A stretch of 64,000 bases of DNA from Massilia sp. YIM B02769 (GCF_030411995.1 NZ_JASNRC010000005.1:205561-269560); one strand, 5' to 3'. Numbered from the stretch's first letter, positions 17,700-26,361 are shown. The notes: generated by a model from the sequence alone, not told the origin. Translations and numbers: made by a program.

Positions 17700-18845
17700 T
17701 CAAGGCGCCGCCGCCGCCACCGCCGCCAGCGGCGCAACACCGGCGCCACACTGCTGCTCCTGTAGCCGCCCTTGCTGCGATTGCTGTTGCGGTTGCGGTT
17801 GCGGTCGCGGTTCCGGTTGCTGTTGCGCTTGCTGCTGCTTCAGCAAGCGCTCGATCACCCGCCTTGCCCGGTTCGGCCCGACGTCCACATGGATGTCGAC
17901 CTGCGGCGCGCCAGGAAAGCGCAGCATGTTCCGGTACTGGGCCTCGATCACGACCTTGTCCTCGTAGAAGGTCAACGCCGTCTGCTCGTACACCAGCTCG
18001 CTCATGTCCGGCTTGTCCGGATGCCTGTTCGAGGCCATGGTCCACATGTAGTGGGCCGTGGTATCGGTCTCCGGCGTGATCGCGTGGAAGCCGCGCATGT
18101 GGAAGCCGCCGCGCTGCGGGTCGTGCATGTCGACCGCGCCGACATCCGCCCCGCCGGTCCAGATGTTCAGGTGGCTGAGGTTGAACTCGACTTCCTGCCA
18201 GCGGTCGATATTCCCCTTGAACGGCCAGGCGCCCGTGTAGGTGGGCGGCGGCGCCGAATCGGGCATGTGGCGCAGCACGCGCACCTGGTCGCCGCTGGCT
18301 TCCACCTTCAGCTGGGCGTTCATGTGCACCTTGGCATTGCCGCCGATGGTTTTCAGGTGCACGTAGCCGAGGTGGCTCAAATCGAGCAGGTTGTCGTGGA
18401 TTAGCTGCCAGGGCGCGTCGTAATGGAAGACCGCGCCCTTGAAGGTGTAGCGCGGGTCCTTGTGCACCCAGTAGGACGGCGGCGCATGGGTGGGGGCCGC
18501 GCCCTGCTCCTGCGGCATCCAGATCCACAGGATCTGGTCCTGCTCCACCAGCGTGAACGATTTCACGCAAGCCTTGGTGGGAACGCGCTCCTGGCCCGGC
18601 ACTTCGAGGCAGGCGCCCTTCGGCGAGAACAGCAGGCCGTGGTAGCCGCAGCGCAGGCCACTGTCCTCGACCGTGCCGCAGGACAGCGGCAGCGACTTGT
18701 GGCAACAGCGGTCTTCCAGCGCCGCCACCTCGCCGCTTCCGGTGCGAAACAGCACCACCTTGTGGTTCAGCAGGGTGCGCGCCAGCGGTTGATCGGTCAA
18801 TTCCCAGGCAAAGCCCGCGACATACCATTGGTTCAGTGGAAACAT
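17700..18845 (-). CDS. vanA: VanA-type Rieske oxygenase alpha subunit with a Gln-rich tail
   Basis: A 381-residue terminal oxygenase of the vanillate/dicamba O-demethylase family. The Rieske site is CCH followed by CGYH (about residues 46-71). The mononuclear-iron site is LDLSHLGYVH near residue 160. The start is set at 18845 (MFPLNQWYVAG) because AGGAGG lies eight bases upstream and this matches family N-termini; the ATG six bases further up is too close to that sequence. The C-terminus is odd: after ERLLKQQQ a tail of about 45 residues, rich in Gln and Pro and encoded by imperfect hexamer repeats, extends beyond the usual family end. It is followed by vanB and preceded by a binding-protein gene. 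Confidence 0.85.
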   Translation of the reverse strand: MFPLNQWYVAGFAWELTDQPLARTLLNHKVVLFRTGSGEVAALEDRCCHKSLPLSCGTVEDSGLRCGYHGLLFSPKGACLEVPGQERVPTKACVKSFTLVEQDQILWIWMPQEQGAAPTHAPPSYWVHKDPRYTFKGAVFHYDAPWQLIHDNLLDLSHLGYVHLKTIGGNAKVHMNAQLKVEASGDQVRVLRHMPDSAPPPTYTGAWPFKGNIDRWQEVEFNLSHLNIWTGGADVGAVDMHDPQRGGFHMRGFHAITPETDTTAHYMWTMASNRHPDKPDMSELVYEQTALTFYEDKVVIEAQYRNMLRFPGAPQVDIHVDVGPNRARRVIERLLKQQQAQQQPEPRPQPQPQQQSQQGRLQEQQCGAGVAPLAAVAAAAP

Positions 18846-18858
18846 GCTCATGTCCTCC

Positions 18859-20055
18859 TTATTTCGCTTCCTTGCCCGGATCCTTCACCGCATCGAAACG
18901 GTCGATCTCGGTGGCGACCAGCTTCGTGCCCTGCTTGTCGATGCGCCGGATGTACATGGTTTGCACGATGTCGCGCGTGGCCGGGTCAATCGCCACGGTG
19001 CCGCGCGGGCTGGTGTTCGAATAGCCCTTGAGCGCCGCCATGAAGACCGGGCCGCTGGCGTCGCCCTTGGTTTTGGCCAGGGTCCTGGCGATCAGTTCCA
19101 TGCCGTCGTAGGACGAGGCAGCCAGGAAGGACGGCGCCATCTTGCCGTTCACGGTCTTGCCGAAGGCTTCGACGAATTTGGCGTTCTCGGCGCCGGGACG
19201 GGTGTACGAATAAAAGCCCGAGGAATAGATGCCGACCAGCGCATCGCCGCCGGCCTTCAGCACATCCTCGTCGCCCCAGCCTTCGCCGCCGAGGAAGCGG
19301 ATGTTGGCCTTGTCCAGGCCCTTCTCGCGGTAGGCCTTGGTGAACGAGACCATCGGCTGGCCGTTCGGCAGGAAGACGTGGATGGCGTCCGGCTTTTCGT
19401 CCTTGATGCGCTGGACAAAGGCGCCGTAGTCGACGCTGCCGATCGGCATGCGCACCGAGCCGACGATCTTGCCGCCCAGCGCAGTGAAGGTATTGTTGAA
19501 CCAGGTCTCGGCATCCACGCCGGGCGCATAGTCGGCCACCACCGTGAACACGCGCCGCGCCCCGGTCTTGTAGGCCCATTCGGCGAGCGGCTTGGCCGAC
19601 TGCGCGATGGTATAGGACACGCGCGTGACGTAGGGCGAGCGCGCCGTGATGGCCGAGGCGGCGGCGTTCATCACCACCATCGGCTTCTTGCCCTGGTCGG
19701 CGATGCCGGCGGCGGCCATCGCGTTCGGCGTGAAGACGAAGCCGGCCAGCAGGTCGACACGATCGCGCGTCACCAGTTCGGTGGCCAGGCGCTTGGCGAT
19801 GTCGGGCTGGGTACCGGTATCGTCCTTGTAGATGACTTCGATGCGCTTGCCGGCCACGTTCGGGCCGTGCACGCGCAGCCAGGTATCGATGCCGGCCTTC
19901 ATCTGGGCGCCGCTTTCGGCGGCAGGGCCGCTGAGCGAGGTGATGACGCCGATCTTGACCGTGTTGCCCTCGGCGTGGGCGAAGCTCGCCGCGCTGCCGA
20001 GGGATAAAGCGATGCACCAGGATGCGGCGGCGCATCCGTTCGTCCAGTGGTTCAT
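18859..20055 (-). CDS. periplasmic ABC substrate-binding protein, Leu/Ile/Val family
   Basis: A 398-residue protein with a signal peptide (MNHWTNGCAAASWCIAL to about AHA at residue 28) and a type I periplasmic binding fold: VKIGVITSLSGPAAESG opens the mature domain. Relatives bind branched-chain amino acids or aromatic acids. It is the first gene of the vanA/vanB-like operon, only 13 bp before the oxygenase start, which suggests it captures the oxygenase substrate. No permease or ATPase genes sit beside it, so it must borrow an importer, for example the Liv system about 23 kb away. The start at 20055 is chosen for the signal peptide. Confidence 0.85.
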   Translation of the reverse strand: MNHWTNGCAAASWCIALSLGSAASFAHAEGNTVKIGVITSLSGPAAESGAQMKAGIDTWLRVHGPNVAGKRIEVIYKDDTGTQPDIAKRLATELVTRDRVDLLAGFVFTPNAMAAAGIADQGKKPMVVMNAAASAITARSPYVTRVSYTIAQSAKPLAEWAYKTGARRVFTVVADYAPGVDAETWFNNTFTALGGKIVGSVRMPIGSVDYGAFVQRIKDEKPDAIHVFLPNGQPMVSFTKAYREKGLDKANIRFLGGEGWGDEDVLKAGGDALVGIYSSGFYSYTRPGAENAKFVEAFGKTVNGKMAPSFLAASSYDGMELIARTLAKTKGDASGPVFMAALKGYSNTSPRGTVAIDPATRDIVQTMYIRRIDKQGTKLVATEIDRFDAVKDPGKEAK

Positions 20056-20141
20056 GCTGTCTCCATGAGTGTTGTAGGAATCGTCGTCGGCTTGGCGCCG
20101 GCTGTTTTTACCTGATTGCCATCCCATCATAGAGAAGCTGT

Positions 20142-20171
20142 GTTATAACTCAAGCGCATTCGCTGCATAAC
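20142..20171. promoter_or_regulatory. possible LysR-regulator site
   Basis: An inverted repeat GTTAT-N20-ATAAC in the 148-bp divergent region between the binding-protein and LysR genes. It is short and could be chance, but its position suits a regulator that controls both directions. Confidence 0.3.
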
Positions 20172-20203
20172 ATTTATTCCAATTTCGAATACAGGAGCGG
20201 ACC

Positions 20204-21112
20204 ATGAAGCGCGACGAGGAATTCGACCTGAACCTGCTGCCGGTGGTGCTGGCGATCGCCGAGGAGCGCAGCGTCAGCCGCGCGGCCGAGCGCCTGGGCT
20301 GGAGCCAGCCGAAGGTGAGCATCGCCCTGAACAAGCTGCGCGTGGCGCTGGACGATCCGCTGTTCGTACGCGGCTCGCACGGCATGGCGCCGACGCCGCG
20401 CGCCGAAGCGCTGATCGCCCCCACGCGCGACATCCTGCTGCGGGTGAAGACCGAGGTGCTGGCGAGCGCCGCCTTCGACCCCGCCAGCACCACGCGCCGC
20501 TTCACCTTCGCCCTGTCGGATATCGGCGAAATGACCTTCCTGCCCAAGCTGCTGGCCTACCTGCAGACGCATGCGCCGAATGCCACCGTGCGCTCGGTTA
20601 CGCTGCCGCCCGAGGCGATTGCCGAAGGGCTGGAGGCAGGCGACATCGACCTCGCGGTCGGCTACTTCCCCGACCTCAAGGCGCGCAACTTCTTCCAGCA
20701 GCGCCTGTTCACCCACACCTTCATCAGCCTGCTGAACGCGAAGCACCGCATCAAGGGGCCGCGCATCGCCATGGACGACTTCCTGCGCATCGGCCACGCC
20801 GTGATCAGCGCCGAGGGCCGCAGCCAGGAGATCTTCGAGCAGCTGCTGACGCGCCACCGCATCGAGCGCCGCATCGTGCTGTCCACGCCGCACTTCATGT
20901 CGATCCCCTTCATCATCGCCTCCACCGACCTGCTGGTGACGGTGCCGTACGCCGTGGGCGAATCGTTTGCCCGGATCGCGAACATCCGCCTGATCGAGCC
21001 GCCGCTCGAGATACCGAATTTCGACCTCAAGCAGCACTGGCACCGCAAGTACCACAAGGACGCGGCCAACACCTGGATCCGCGGCGTGCTGGCGAAACTG
21101 TTCTCCGCCTGA
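20204..21112 (+). CDS. LysR-family transcriptional regulator
   Basis: A 302-residue regulator. The N-terminal winged helix-turn-helix is clear (NLLPVVLAIAEERSVSRAAE, then SQPKVSIALNKLR, ending in DPLFVR at about residues 8-55). The effector-binding domain occupies residues 90-300. It is divergent from the binding-protein/vanA/vanB-like operon with 148 bp between start codons, the classical arrangement for a LysR protein that activates the neighbouring catabolic operon and represses itself. AGGAG lies upstream of the ATG. The inducer is presumably the aromatic substrate or its product, which is inference. Confidence 0.88.
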   Translation: MKRDEEFDLNLLPVVLAIAEERSVSRAAERLGWSQPKVSIALNKLRVALDDPLFVRGSHGMAPTPRAEALIAPTRDILLRVKTEVLASAAFDPASTTRRFTFALSDIGEMTFLPKLLAYLQTHAPNATVRSVTLPPEAIAEGLEAGDIDLAVGYFPDLKARNFFQQRLFTHTFISLLNAKHRIKGPRIAMDDFLRIGHAVISAEGRSQEIFEQLLTRHRIERRIVLSTPHFMSIPFIIASTDLLVTVPYAVGESFARIANIRLIEPPLEIPNFDLKQHWHRKYHKDAANTWIRGVLAKLFSA

Positions 21113-21185
21113 CCCCGCCGCGGCAAGGATTTGCACCGCGCCGGGCGCGGCAGCGTAGAATCGCGTCTTTGCCCGGTGCCTGCGC

Positions 21186-22604
21186 ATGACTGCCCAACCC
21201 CGCCCCCCAGCCTACCTGCCTGCCTCGCTTCCCTCGTCGTCCCCGGCCGCACCCGACCTGGTCCTCGGTCTGGAAGACCGCCCCACCGCCTGGGTCGGCA
21301 TGCTGGCCGCCCTCCAGCACCTGCTGGCCATCATCGTCCCCATCGTCACGCCCGGCCTGCTGATCTGCCAGGCGCTGGGTGTGCCCGCACGCGATACCAA
21401 TCTGATCGTCTCGATGTCGCTGGTCATCTCCGGCATCGCCACCTTCATCCAGTGCCGCCGCTTCGGCCCCTTGGGCGCGGGCCTGCTGATCGTGCAGGGC
21501 ACCAGCTTCAACTTCGTCGGCCCCTTGATTGCCGGCGGCTCGCTGATGGTCAAACAGGGCACGCCGGTGGAAGCCGTGATGGCCGCGATCTTCGGCGTGG
21601 TGGTGGCCGGTTCGTTTGTCGAGATGGGCGTCTCGCGGATCCTGCCCTTCGTCAAGCGCATGATCACGCCGCTGGTCACCGGCATCGTGGTGCTGATGAT
21701 CGGCCTCACCCTGATCAAGGTGGGCCTGATCAGCATGGGCGGCGGCTTTGCGGCGATGGCCAACGGCAGCTTCGCGAATGGCGAGAACCTGCTGTTGTCG
21801 GGCATGGTCCTGGCCATCATCGTGGTGCTGAACCGCATACCCGTGGTCTGGCTGAGGAGCAGCGCCATCGTGATCTCCCTCGCTGCAGGCTATGCGCTGG
21901 CCGGCTTCCTCGGGCGGCTCGATTTCACCGGCATGCACGAGGCGCCGGCCTTCCAGGTGCCGGTGCCGCTGCACTTCGGCCTGAGCTTTTCGTGGTCGCT
22001 GTTCATTCCGATGATCGTGATTTACCTCGTGACCTCGCTCGAAGCGATCGGCGACGTCACCGCCACCAGCAAGATTTCGCGCGAGCCGGTCGAGGGGCCG
22101 GTGTGGATGCGGCGCATCAAGGGCGGCGTGCTGCTGAACGGCGCGAATTCCCTGCTGGCCGGTATCTTCAACACCTTCCCGAGTTCGATCTTCGCCCAGA
22201 ACAACGGCGTGATCCAATTGACCGGCATCGCCAGCCGCCACATCGGCATCTGGATCGCGCTGTTCCTGGTCGTGCTCGGCCTGTTCCCGAGCGTGGCCGG
22301 CGTGATCCAGGCGGTGCCGGAACCGGTGCTGGGCGGCGCGGCGATGGTCATGTTCGGCGCCGTCGCGGCGGCCGGTATCAACATCCTGGCCAGCGTGGCG
22401 CTGGACCGGCGCGCCCTGCTCATCATTGCCGTGTCGCTGGCGCTGGGCCTGGGCGTGTCGCAGGTGCCCGAATTCCTGGTGCACATGCCGGCCGCGATCC
22501 GCAACGTGCTCGAATCGGGCGTCGCTACCGGCGGCATCTGCGCCGTGCTGCTGAACTGGTTCCTGCCTGACAGCCATCCGCAGCACGACAGCACGCCACA
22601 CTAA
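21186..22604 (+). CDS. NCS2-family xanthine/uracil permease
   Basis: A 472-residue nucleobase transporter with about twelve to fourteen membrane segments. Diagnostic sequences include VTPGLLICQALG near residue 57, LVTSLEAIGDVTATS near 285 (the TM8 Glu motif) and FNTFPSSIFAQNNGVI near 330 (TM10 motif). The NTF/QNNG pattern is close to XanP/XanQ-type xanthine permeases rather than UraA, so xanthine or urate is the better guess. The N-terminus is Pro/Ser-rich and cytoplasmic. It is followed by a terminator hairpin and appears to be a single transcription unit. No purine-catabolic gene is adjacent. Confidence 0.85.
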   Translation: MTAQPRPPAYLPASLPSSSPAAPDLVLGLEDRPTAWVGMLAALQHLLAIIVPIVTPGLLICQALGVPARDTNLIVSMSLVISGIATFIQCRRFGPLGAGLLIVQGTSFNFVGPLIAGGSLMVKQGTPVEAVMAAIFGVVVAGSFVEMGVSRILPFVKRMITPLVTGIVVLMIGLTLIKVGLISMGGGFAAMANGSFANGENLLLSGMVLAIIVVLNRIPVVWLRSSAIVISLAAGYALAGFLGRLDFTGMHEAPAFQVPVPLHFGLSFSWSLFIPMIVIYLVTSLEAIGDVTATSKISREPVEGPVWMRRIKGGVLLNGANSLLAGIFNTFPSSIFAQNNGVIQLTGIASRHIGIWIALFLVVLGLFPSVAGVIQAVPEPVLGGAAMVMFGAVAAAGINILASVALDRRALLIIAVSLALGLGVSQVPEFLVHMPAAIRNVLESGVATGGICAVLLNWFLPDSHPQHDSTPH

Positions 22605-22616
22605 TCCCGCGCTTCC

Positions 22617-22639
22617 GGCTCCCGCCCCGCGCGGGAGCC
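22617..22639 (+). terminator. hairpin after the xanthine/uracil permease gene
   Basis: Perfect 9-bp stem GGCTCCCGC / GCGGGAGCC with a 5-base loop, starting 12 bases after the stop codon. The downstream run is C/T rather than pure T, so termination may be partial. Confidence 0.65.
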
Positions 22640-22672
22640 TCCTCCCCTCCCGCCCCTTGTCGCATTCTCCCG

Positions 22673-22696
22673 AGTAAGTGATTTTACGTACTTACT
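22673..22696. promoter_or_regulatory. inverted repeat, candidate MarR operator
   Basis: AGTAAGT (22673-22679) and ACTTACT (22690-22696) form a perfect 7-bp inverted repeat with a 10-bp spacer in an AT-rich patch upstream of the small lipoprotein and MarR genes. A TTAAAATAC sequence about 20 bases downstream could be a -10 region. Symmetry and position suit autoregulation by the MarR protein, but nothing else supports it. Confidence 0.4.
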
Positions 22697-22778
22697 TCAG
22701 AAATGTACTATTCAGTGTTAAAATACGTTCCGACGGACCGATACGGCCCGCCTTCTTTCACTCACATTGGCGGACAAC

Positions 22779-23042
22779 ATGAAAACCACTTACCTGATTC
22801 CAGCACTTCTCGTTACCCTCCTTGCCGGTTGCGCTTCGACCAACCCGGTTGCCTCGAACGACCCGGTGCGCCAGCGCGTCCTGGCCGAACTCGAGCAAGC
22901 CAAGGCCGACGGCTCCTACCCGGTGACCGAAGCCTTCTACGCCAACCTGCCGCTGCCGCAAGAACAGCATCGCCGCCAGGTGGCCCAGCAGAACGCGGCC
23001 GCTGCCGCAGGTGCCTCGACCGAAGCAACGGCGGCCCCCTGA
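22779..23042 (+). CDS. small outer-membrane lipoprotein, DUF4148-like
   Basis: An 87-residue lipoprotein. MKTTYLIPALLVTLLAGCAS is a signal peptide with a lipobox (LAGC) at residues 15-18; the residue after Cys is Ala, so sorting to the outer membrane is expected. The mature part contains VRQRVLAELEQAKADG, which resembles DUF4148 proteins common in Burkholderiales, and an Ala/Gln-rich end. Function unknown. The ATG at 22779 is preferred over one 12 bases upstream because it starts the signal peptide directly. The MarR regulator begins 45 bp downstream. Confidence 0.7.
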   Translation: MKTTYLIPALLVTLLAGCASTNPVASNDPVRQRVLAELEQAKADGSYPVTEAFYANLPLPQEQHRRQVAQQNAAAAAGASTEATAAP

Positions 23043-23087
23043 TAGCGGCGGGTACAATCTGCGCTTTCTTCTCTGCAGGGGATTCCG

Positions 23088-23585
23088 ATGAGCGACTTTG
23101 GCCCGACCGACCAGCGACTGCGACGCGTGAAGGCGCGTATGCCTGACTTTGCCGTAGATGCCATGCGCCTGGTGCGCATGACGAATCACCTGCAGAAGAC
23201 CTTCCGCGACCGGACCAACGGCCTGCTCAAGAAGTTCGACCTGGCCGACCCGAGCTACACCGTGCTCGCCATCCTGTATGGCAGCGTCGACGAATCGGCG
23301 AGTGCCTCCGAACTGAGCGAAACCTGCCACGAAAAGCCGGCCAACCTCACCCGCGTCTGCGACGAACTGGTCGCACGCGGCCTGATCGAACGCCGGCCGA
23401 AGCCGGGCGATCGCCGCTCGGTGATGATCTCGCTGAGCGACGCCGGCCGCGCCCTGATCGAACAGGTCATACCGCAGGTGTCGAACATGGTCGGCGAGGC
23501 AACCGCCGGCTTCACCACGGAAGAACTGCGCCAGCTCTCCAGCTTGTATGCACGGCTGCTGGCGAGCCTGAATGGGCGCGCCTGA
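23088..23585 (+). CDS. MarR-family transcriptional regulator
   Basis: A 165-residue winged-helix repressor. The DNA-binding region is seen as ASASELSETCHEKPANLTRV (recognition helix, about residues 69-88) followed by the wing RRPKPGDRRSVMISLSDAG near residue 104. The length is typical. A GGGGATTCCG sequence precedes the ATG. It lies 45 bp after the small lipoprotein gene and 85 bp before mqo, so the three may be co-expressed. Likely targets are its own operon through the palindrome at 22673-22696. The ligand is unknown. Confidence 0.87.
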   Translation: MSDFGPTDQRLRRVKARMPDFAVDAMRLVRMTNHLQKTFRDRTNGLLKKFDLADPSYTVLAILYGSVDESASASELSETCHEKPANLTRVCDELVARGLIERRPKPGDRRSVMISLSDAGRALIEQVIPQVSNMVGEATAGFTTEELRQLSSLYARLLASLNGRA

Positions 23586-23670
23586 CGCTCGCCGTCGGCC
23601 CGCGCCCTGTTTTACCCGGCCTCTCGCGGCAGGGTTCATTGTTGTAGCAAGCTTTTGAATTGAATAAGAA

Positions 23671-25305
23671 ATGCGTAAATTACTTGCAGTTCCTCTGACC
23701 GTCGCTGTTTCCGGCGCCCTCCTCGCTTCCTGCGGCAAGGCCCCTGCACCGTCGAACGACAAACCGGTCGACGTGGTCCTGATCGGCGCCGGCGTCATGA
23801 GCGCCACCCTCGGCACCATGCTGACCGAACTGCAGCCCGACCTGAAGGTCGAGATGTTCGAGCGCCTCGACAAGGTCGCCGCCGAAAGCTCGGATGCGAT
23901 GAACAACGCCGGCACCGGCCACTCGGCCTTCATGGAGCTGAACTACACGCCGGAAGCCAAGGACGGCACGATCGAGACCAAGAAAGCGGTCGATATCAAC
24001 GAGCAGTTCGAAGTGTCGAAGCAGTTCTGGGCCTACCAGGTCAAGCACGGCTACCTGCCCGACCCGCGCGCCTTTATCAACAACGTGCCGCACATGGCCT
24101 TTGTCTGGGGCGACGACAACGTCAACTACCTGCGCAAGCGCTACGCCGCCCTGCAAAAGGAAAACCTGTTCAAGGGCATGCTGTACAGCGAAGACCGCGC
24201 GCAGATCCGCGAATGGGCGCCGCTGACCATGGACGGGCGCGACCCGAACCAGAAGGTGGCCGCGACCCGCATGGACATCGGCACCGACGTCAACTACGGT
24301 AACCTGACCCGCACCATGGTCAAGAACCTGACCGAGAAAAAGGGCATGGACCTGCACCTGCGCACGCAGGTCGAGGACATCAAGCGCGGCGCCGACGGTA
24401 TCTGGAACGTGACGGTCAAGGACCTGGCCACCGACAAGCTGCAGACCGTGCGCGCCAAGTTCGTCTTCATCGGTGCCGGCGGCGGCGCCCTGCCGCTGCT
24501 GGAAAAGACCGGCATCCCTGAAGTCAAGGGCTACGGCGGCGTGCCGGTCGGCGGCCAGTTCCTGGTCACCACCAACCCGGCGCTGGTGAACACCCACCTG
24601 GCCAAGGTGTACGGCAAGGCCTCGGTCGGCTCGCCGCCGATGTCGGTGCCGCACCTGGACACCCGCATCATCGACGGCAAGAAGACCCTGCTGTTCGGAC
24701 CGTTCGCGACCTTCTCGACCAAGTACCTGAAGAACGGTTCCTGGATCGACATGCCGGCCGCGGTCACGACCAACAACGTGCGTCCGATGCTGCAGGCCGG
24801 TATCGACAACATCCCGCTCACCAAGTACCTGATCGAGCAGGTGATGCTGTCGCCGGAAGACCGCCTGGCGACCCTGCGCGATTACTTCCCGAACGCGAAG
24901 ATGGAAGACTGGACCCTGGCCACGGCCGGCCAGCGCGTGCAGATCGTGAAGGACACCAAGGACGGCGGCATCCTGCAGTTCGGTACCGAAGTCGTCGGTT
25001 CGGCCGACGGCAGCGTGGTCGCCCTGCTCGGCGCTTCGCCGGGCGCCTCGACCGCGGCGCCGATCATGCTGAAGGTGCTGAAGCAGTCGGCCTTCAAGAA
25101 TGCGCTGGAAACCCCGGCCTGGAAGGCGAAGATGCTGGAAATGGTGCCGTCGTATGGCCAGAAGCTGAACAACGACCCGGCCCTGGCGAACCGCATCCGC
25201 CACTACAGCAGCGACGTGCTGGGCCTGAAGGCGTTCACGCTGGACGAGCCGGCAACGGCGGTTGCAGCTGCCGCCCCGGCTGCCCAGGTCGTGGCGCAGA
25301 AGTAA
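23671..25305 (+). CDS. mqo: malate:quinone oxidoreductase with a lipoprotein-type leader
   Basis: A 544-residue FAD enzyme that oxidises malate to oxaloacetate and reduces the quinone pool, replacing or supplementing NAD-malate dehydrogenase in the TCA cycle. The FAD-binding motif [15 protein letters not shown] is at about residues 34-48, and the family sequence [18 protein letters not shown] follows near 73. The C-terminal [10 protein letters not shown] and the length are typical. The N-terminus is unusual: [21 protein letters not shown] is a signal peptide with lipobox LASC (Cys 21), which would anchor the enzyme on the outer face of the membrane. A short Ala/Val tail follows the catalytic domain. 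The Shine-Dalgarno sequence is weak (AAGAA). Confidence 0.93.
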   Translation: MRKLLAVPLTVAVSGALLASCGKAPAPSNDKPVDVVLIGAGVMSATLGTMLTELQPDLKVEMFERLDKVAAESSDAMNNAGTGHSAFMELNYTPEAKDGTIETKKAVDINEQFEVSKQFWAYQVKHGYLPDPRAFINNVPHMAFVWGDDNVNYLRKRYAALQKENLFKGMLYSEDRAQIREWAPLTMDGRDPNQKVAATRMDIGTDVNYGNLTRTMVKNLTEKKGMDLHLRTQVEDIKRGADGIWNVTVKDLATDKLQTVRAKFVFIGAGGGALPLLEKTGIPEVKGYGGVPVGGQFLVTTNPALVNTHLAKVYGKASVGSPPMSVPHLDTRIIDGKKTLLFGPFATFSTKYLKNGSWIDMPAAVTTNNVRPMLQAGIDNIPLTKYLIEQVMLSPEDRLATLRDYFPNAKMEDWTLATAGQRVQIVKDTKDGGILQFGTEVVGSADGSVVALLGASPGASTAAPIMLKVLKQSAFKNALETPAWKAKMLEMVPSYGQKLNNDPALANRIRHYSSDVLGLKAFTLDEPATAVAAAAPAAQVVAQK

Positions 25306-25319
25306 AAGCAGGAGAACAG

Positions 25320-25343
25320 CCTGCCGCGTACCCGCGCGGCAGG
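25320..25343 (+). terminator. hairpin after mqo
   Basis: Perfect 9-bp stem CCTGCCGCG / CGCGGCAGG 15 bases after the mqo stop. It has no T-run and may act with the stronger hairpin 30 bases downstream. Confidence 0.5.
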
Positions 25344-25374
25344 TCGGATATCGCGAGGTATCGAGAAGTATCAC

Positions 25375-25405
25375 AAACGGCGCCGCTACATCGGCGCCGT
25401 TTTTA
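25375..25405. terminator. bidirectional intrinsic terminator
   Basis: An 11-bp stem AAACGGCGCCG / CGGCGCCGTTT with a 6-base loop, followed by T's on the plus strand and preceded by A's, so it should work in both directions between mqo and the convergent lipoprotein gene. The lipoprotein's TAG stop codon lies in the loop. Confidence 0.88.
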
Positions 25406-25910
25406 CGTCCAGACCAGGCACCGCCGCCACGTGTGGCGGAATCGGGCAGACCGGCGGCGCATCGCTCGCCATGTACCCATCGCGCAGCGCGGCCGCCTGC
25501 GCATCCTCTTCCAGAGACAATGCCCGGTACAGGCGCCCATACGGCCAGCCGTAGCCCCAGCGGAACGGCGACGGCAGCCAGGGCACGCCGCCCACGCGCA
25601 CCGCGCCATACATCGTGCCTGCCAGCGCCGGGCTGCGGCTCGCGGTTTGTACGCACGCCTTGAACCGGCGGTCCGAGGCAAGGCGCTCCCCGGCGCTGCC
25701 GCCGCGCCAGTAGTCCAGGTCGTGTGCGAGGCAGCAGCCGCACCAGTCGGCCTGCCCAAGCGGTGCGCGGTCGGGAAACAGGCTGCAGCCATCGCTTCGG
25801 AAGGAAGCCGGGCCGGACGCCAGGTCCGGGCTCATTGCACAGCCGCCCAGGGCGGCAAGTCCGGCGCTCAACGCGACGCGCAGGATCGTAAAACGGATAG
25901 AAAGCCACAT
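25386..25910 (-). CDS. phospholipase A2-like lipoprotein
   Basis: A 174-residue putative lipoprotein. After an Arg-containing start, the hydrophobic leader ends in LAALGGCAM, a lipobox (LGGC). The mature part contains FRSDGCSLFPD and then CGCCLAHDLDYW (about residues 56-67). The CC..HD..YW pattern matches the active-site helix of phospholipase A2 (Cys-Cys-x-x-His-Asp), and the DGCS.FPD loop resembles its calcium-binding region. A bacterial secreted phospholipase or related fold is therefore likely; a lipid substrate is inference. Eight or so Cys suggest disulfides. ATG 25910 is chosen for the leader. Its stop lies within the terminator loop shared with mqo. Confidence 0.6.
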   Translation of the reverse strand: MWLSIRFTILRVALSAGLAALGGCAMSPDLASGPASFRSDGCSLFPDRAPLGQADWCGCCLAHDLDYWRGGSAGERLASDRRFKACVQTASRSPALAGTMYGAVRVGGVPWLPSPFRWGYGWPYGRLYRALSLEEDAQAAALRDGYMASDAPPVCPIPPHVAAVPGLDVKTAPM

Positions 25911-26361
25911 GAGCCGACATCCTAGCCGAAATCTCTCCACAGATTTCTACTATTCAATTATTATTAGACAACACCAGCCAGCCAGGCACCGGATCGACGA
26001 CGTCCGGCAACGCCCGGCACCGCGGCAGGCAACCCGCCAGGCCGCCGTCGACCACCATGGCCAATCCGGCTGTGCAAAGGTACACAATCGTCGTGCAGTT
26101 CCGCACAGCAGAACAGCGAATACGGGCAATTCCCACTCGCTAGGGCCTTTATTCTGCGAATGTGTTCCTTGTGAGACAAAAACCCACAATGGATAACGCG
26201 TTTACTGCCGGCTAACTAATAGTTGTTGACAGTGTTGTCACATGAAAATAGAGTTTCACTATAGACGGCTGAGTTCCACCAAGAGAAACCGTGCCGCTAT
26301 GCAACTTCAGTGCGATTGGCCTCGCCGGGGTCAAGCATGAATAAAAAAGGAGACAGCTTCA
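25911..26361. other. AT-richer intergenic region upstream of the porin gene
   Basis: About 450 bases with no credible gene. It is noticeably more AT-rich than its surroundings and carries the porin promoter near 26226-26254. The rest shows no RNA or repeat I can name. Confidence 0.7.
26226..26254 (+). promoter_or_regulatory. sigma70-type promoter of the porin gene
   Basis: A perfect -35 TTGACA at 26226-26231, a 17-bp spacer and a -10-like TAGAGT at 26249-26254, leaving a leader of about 100 bases before the porin ATG. A long leader is common for outer-membrane porins under small-RNA control, but no specific target site is visible. Confidence 0.6.
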
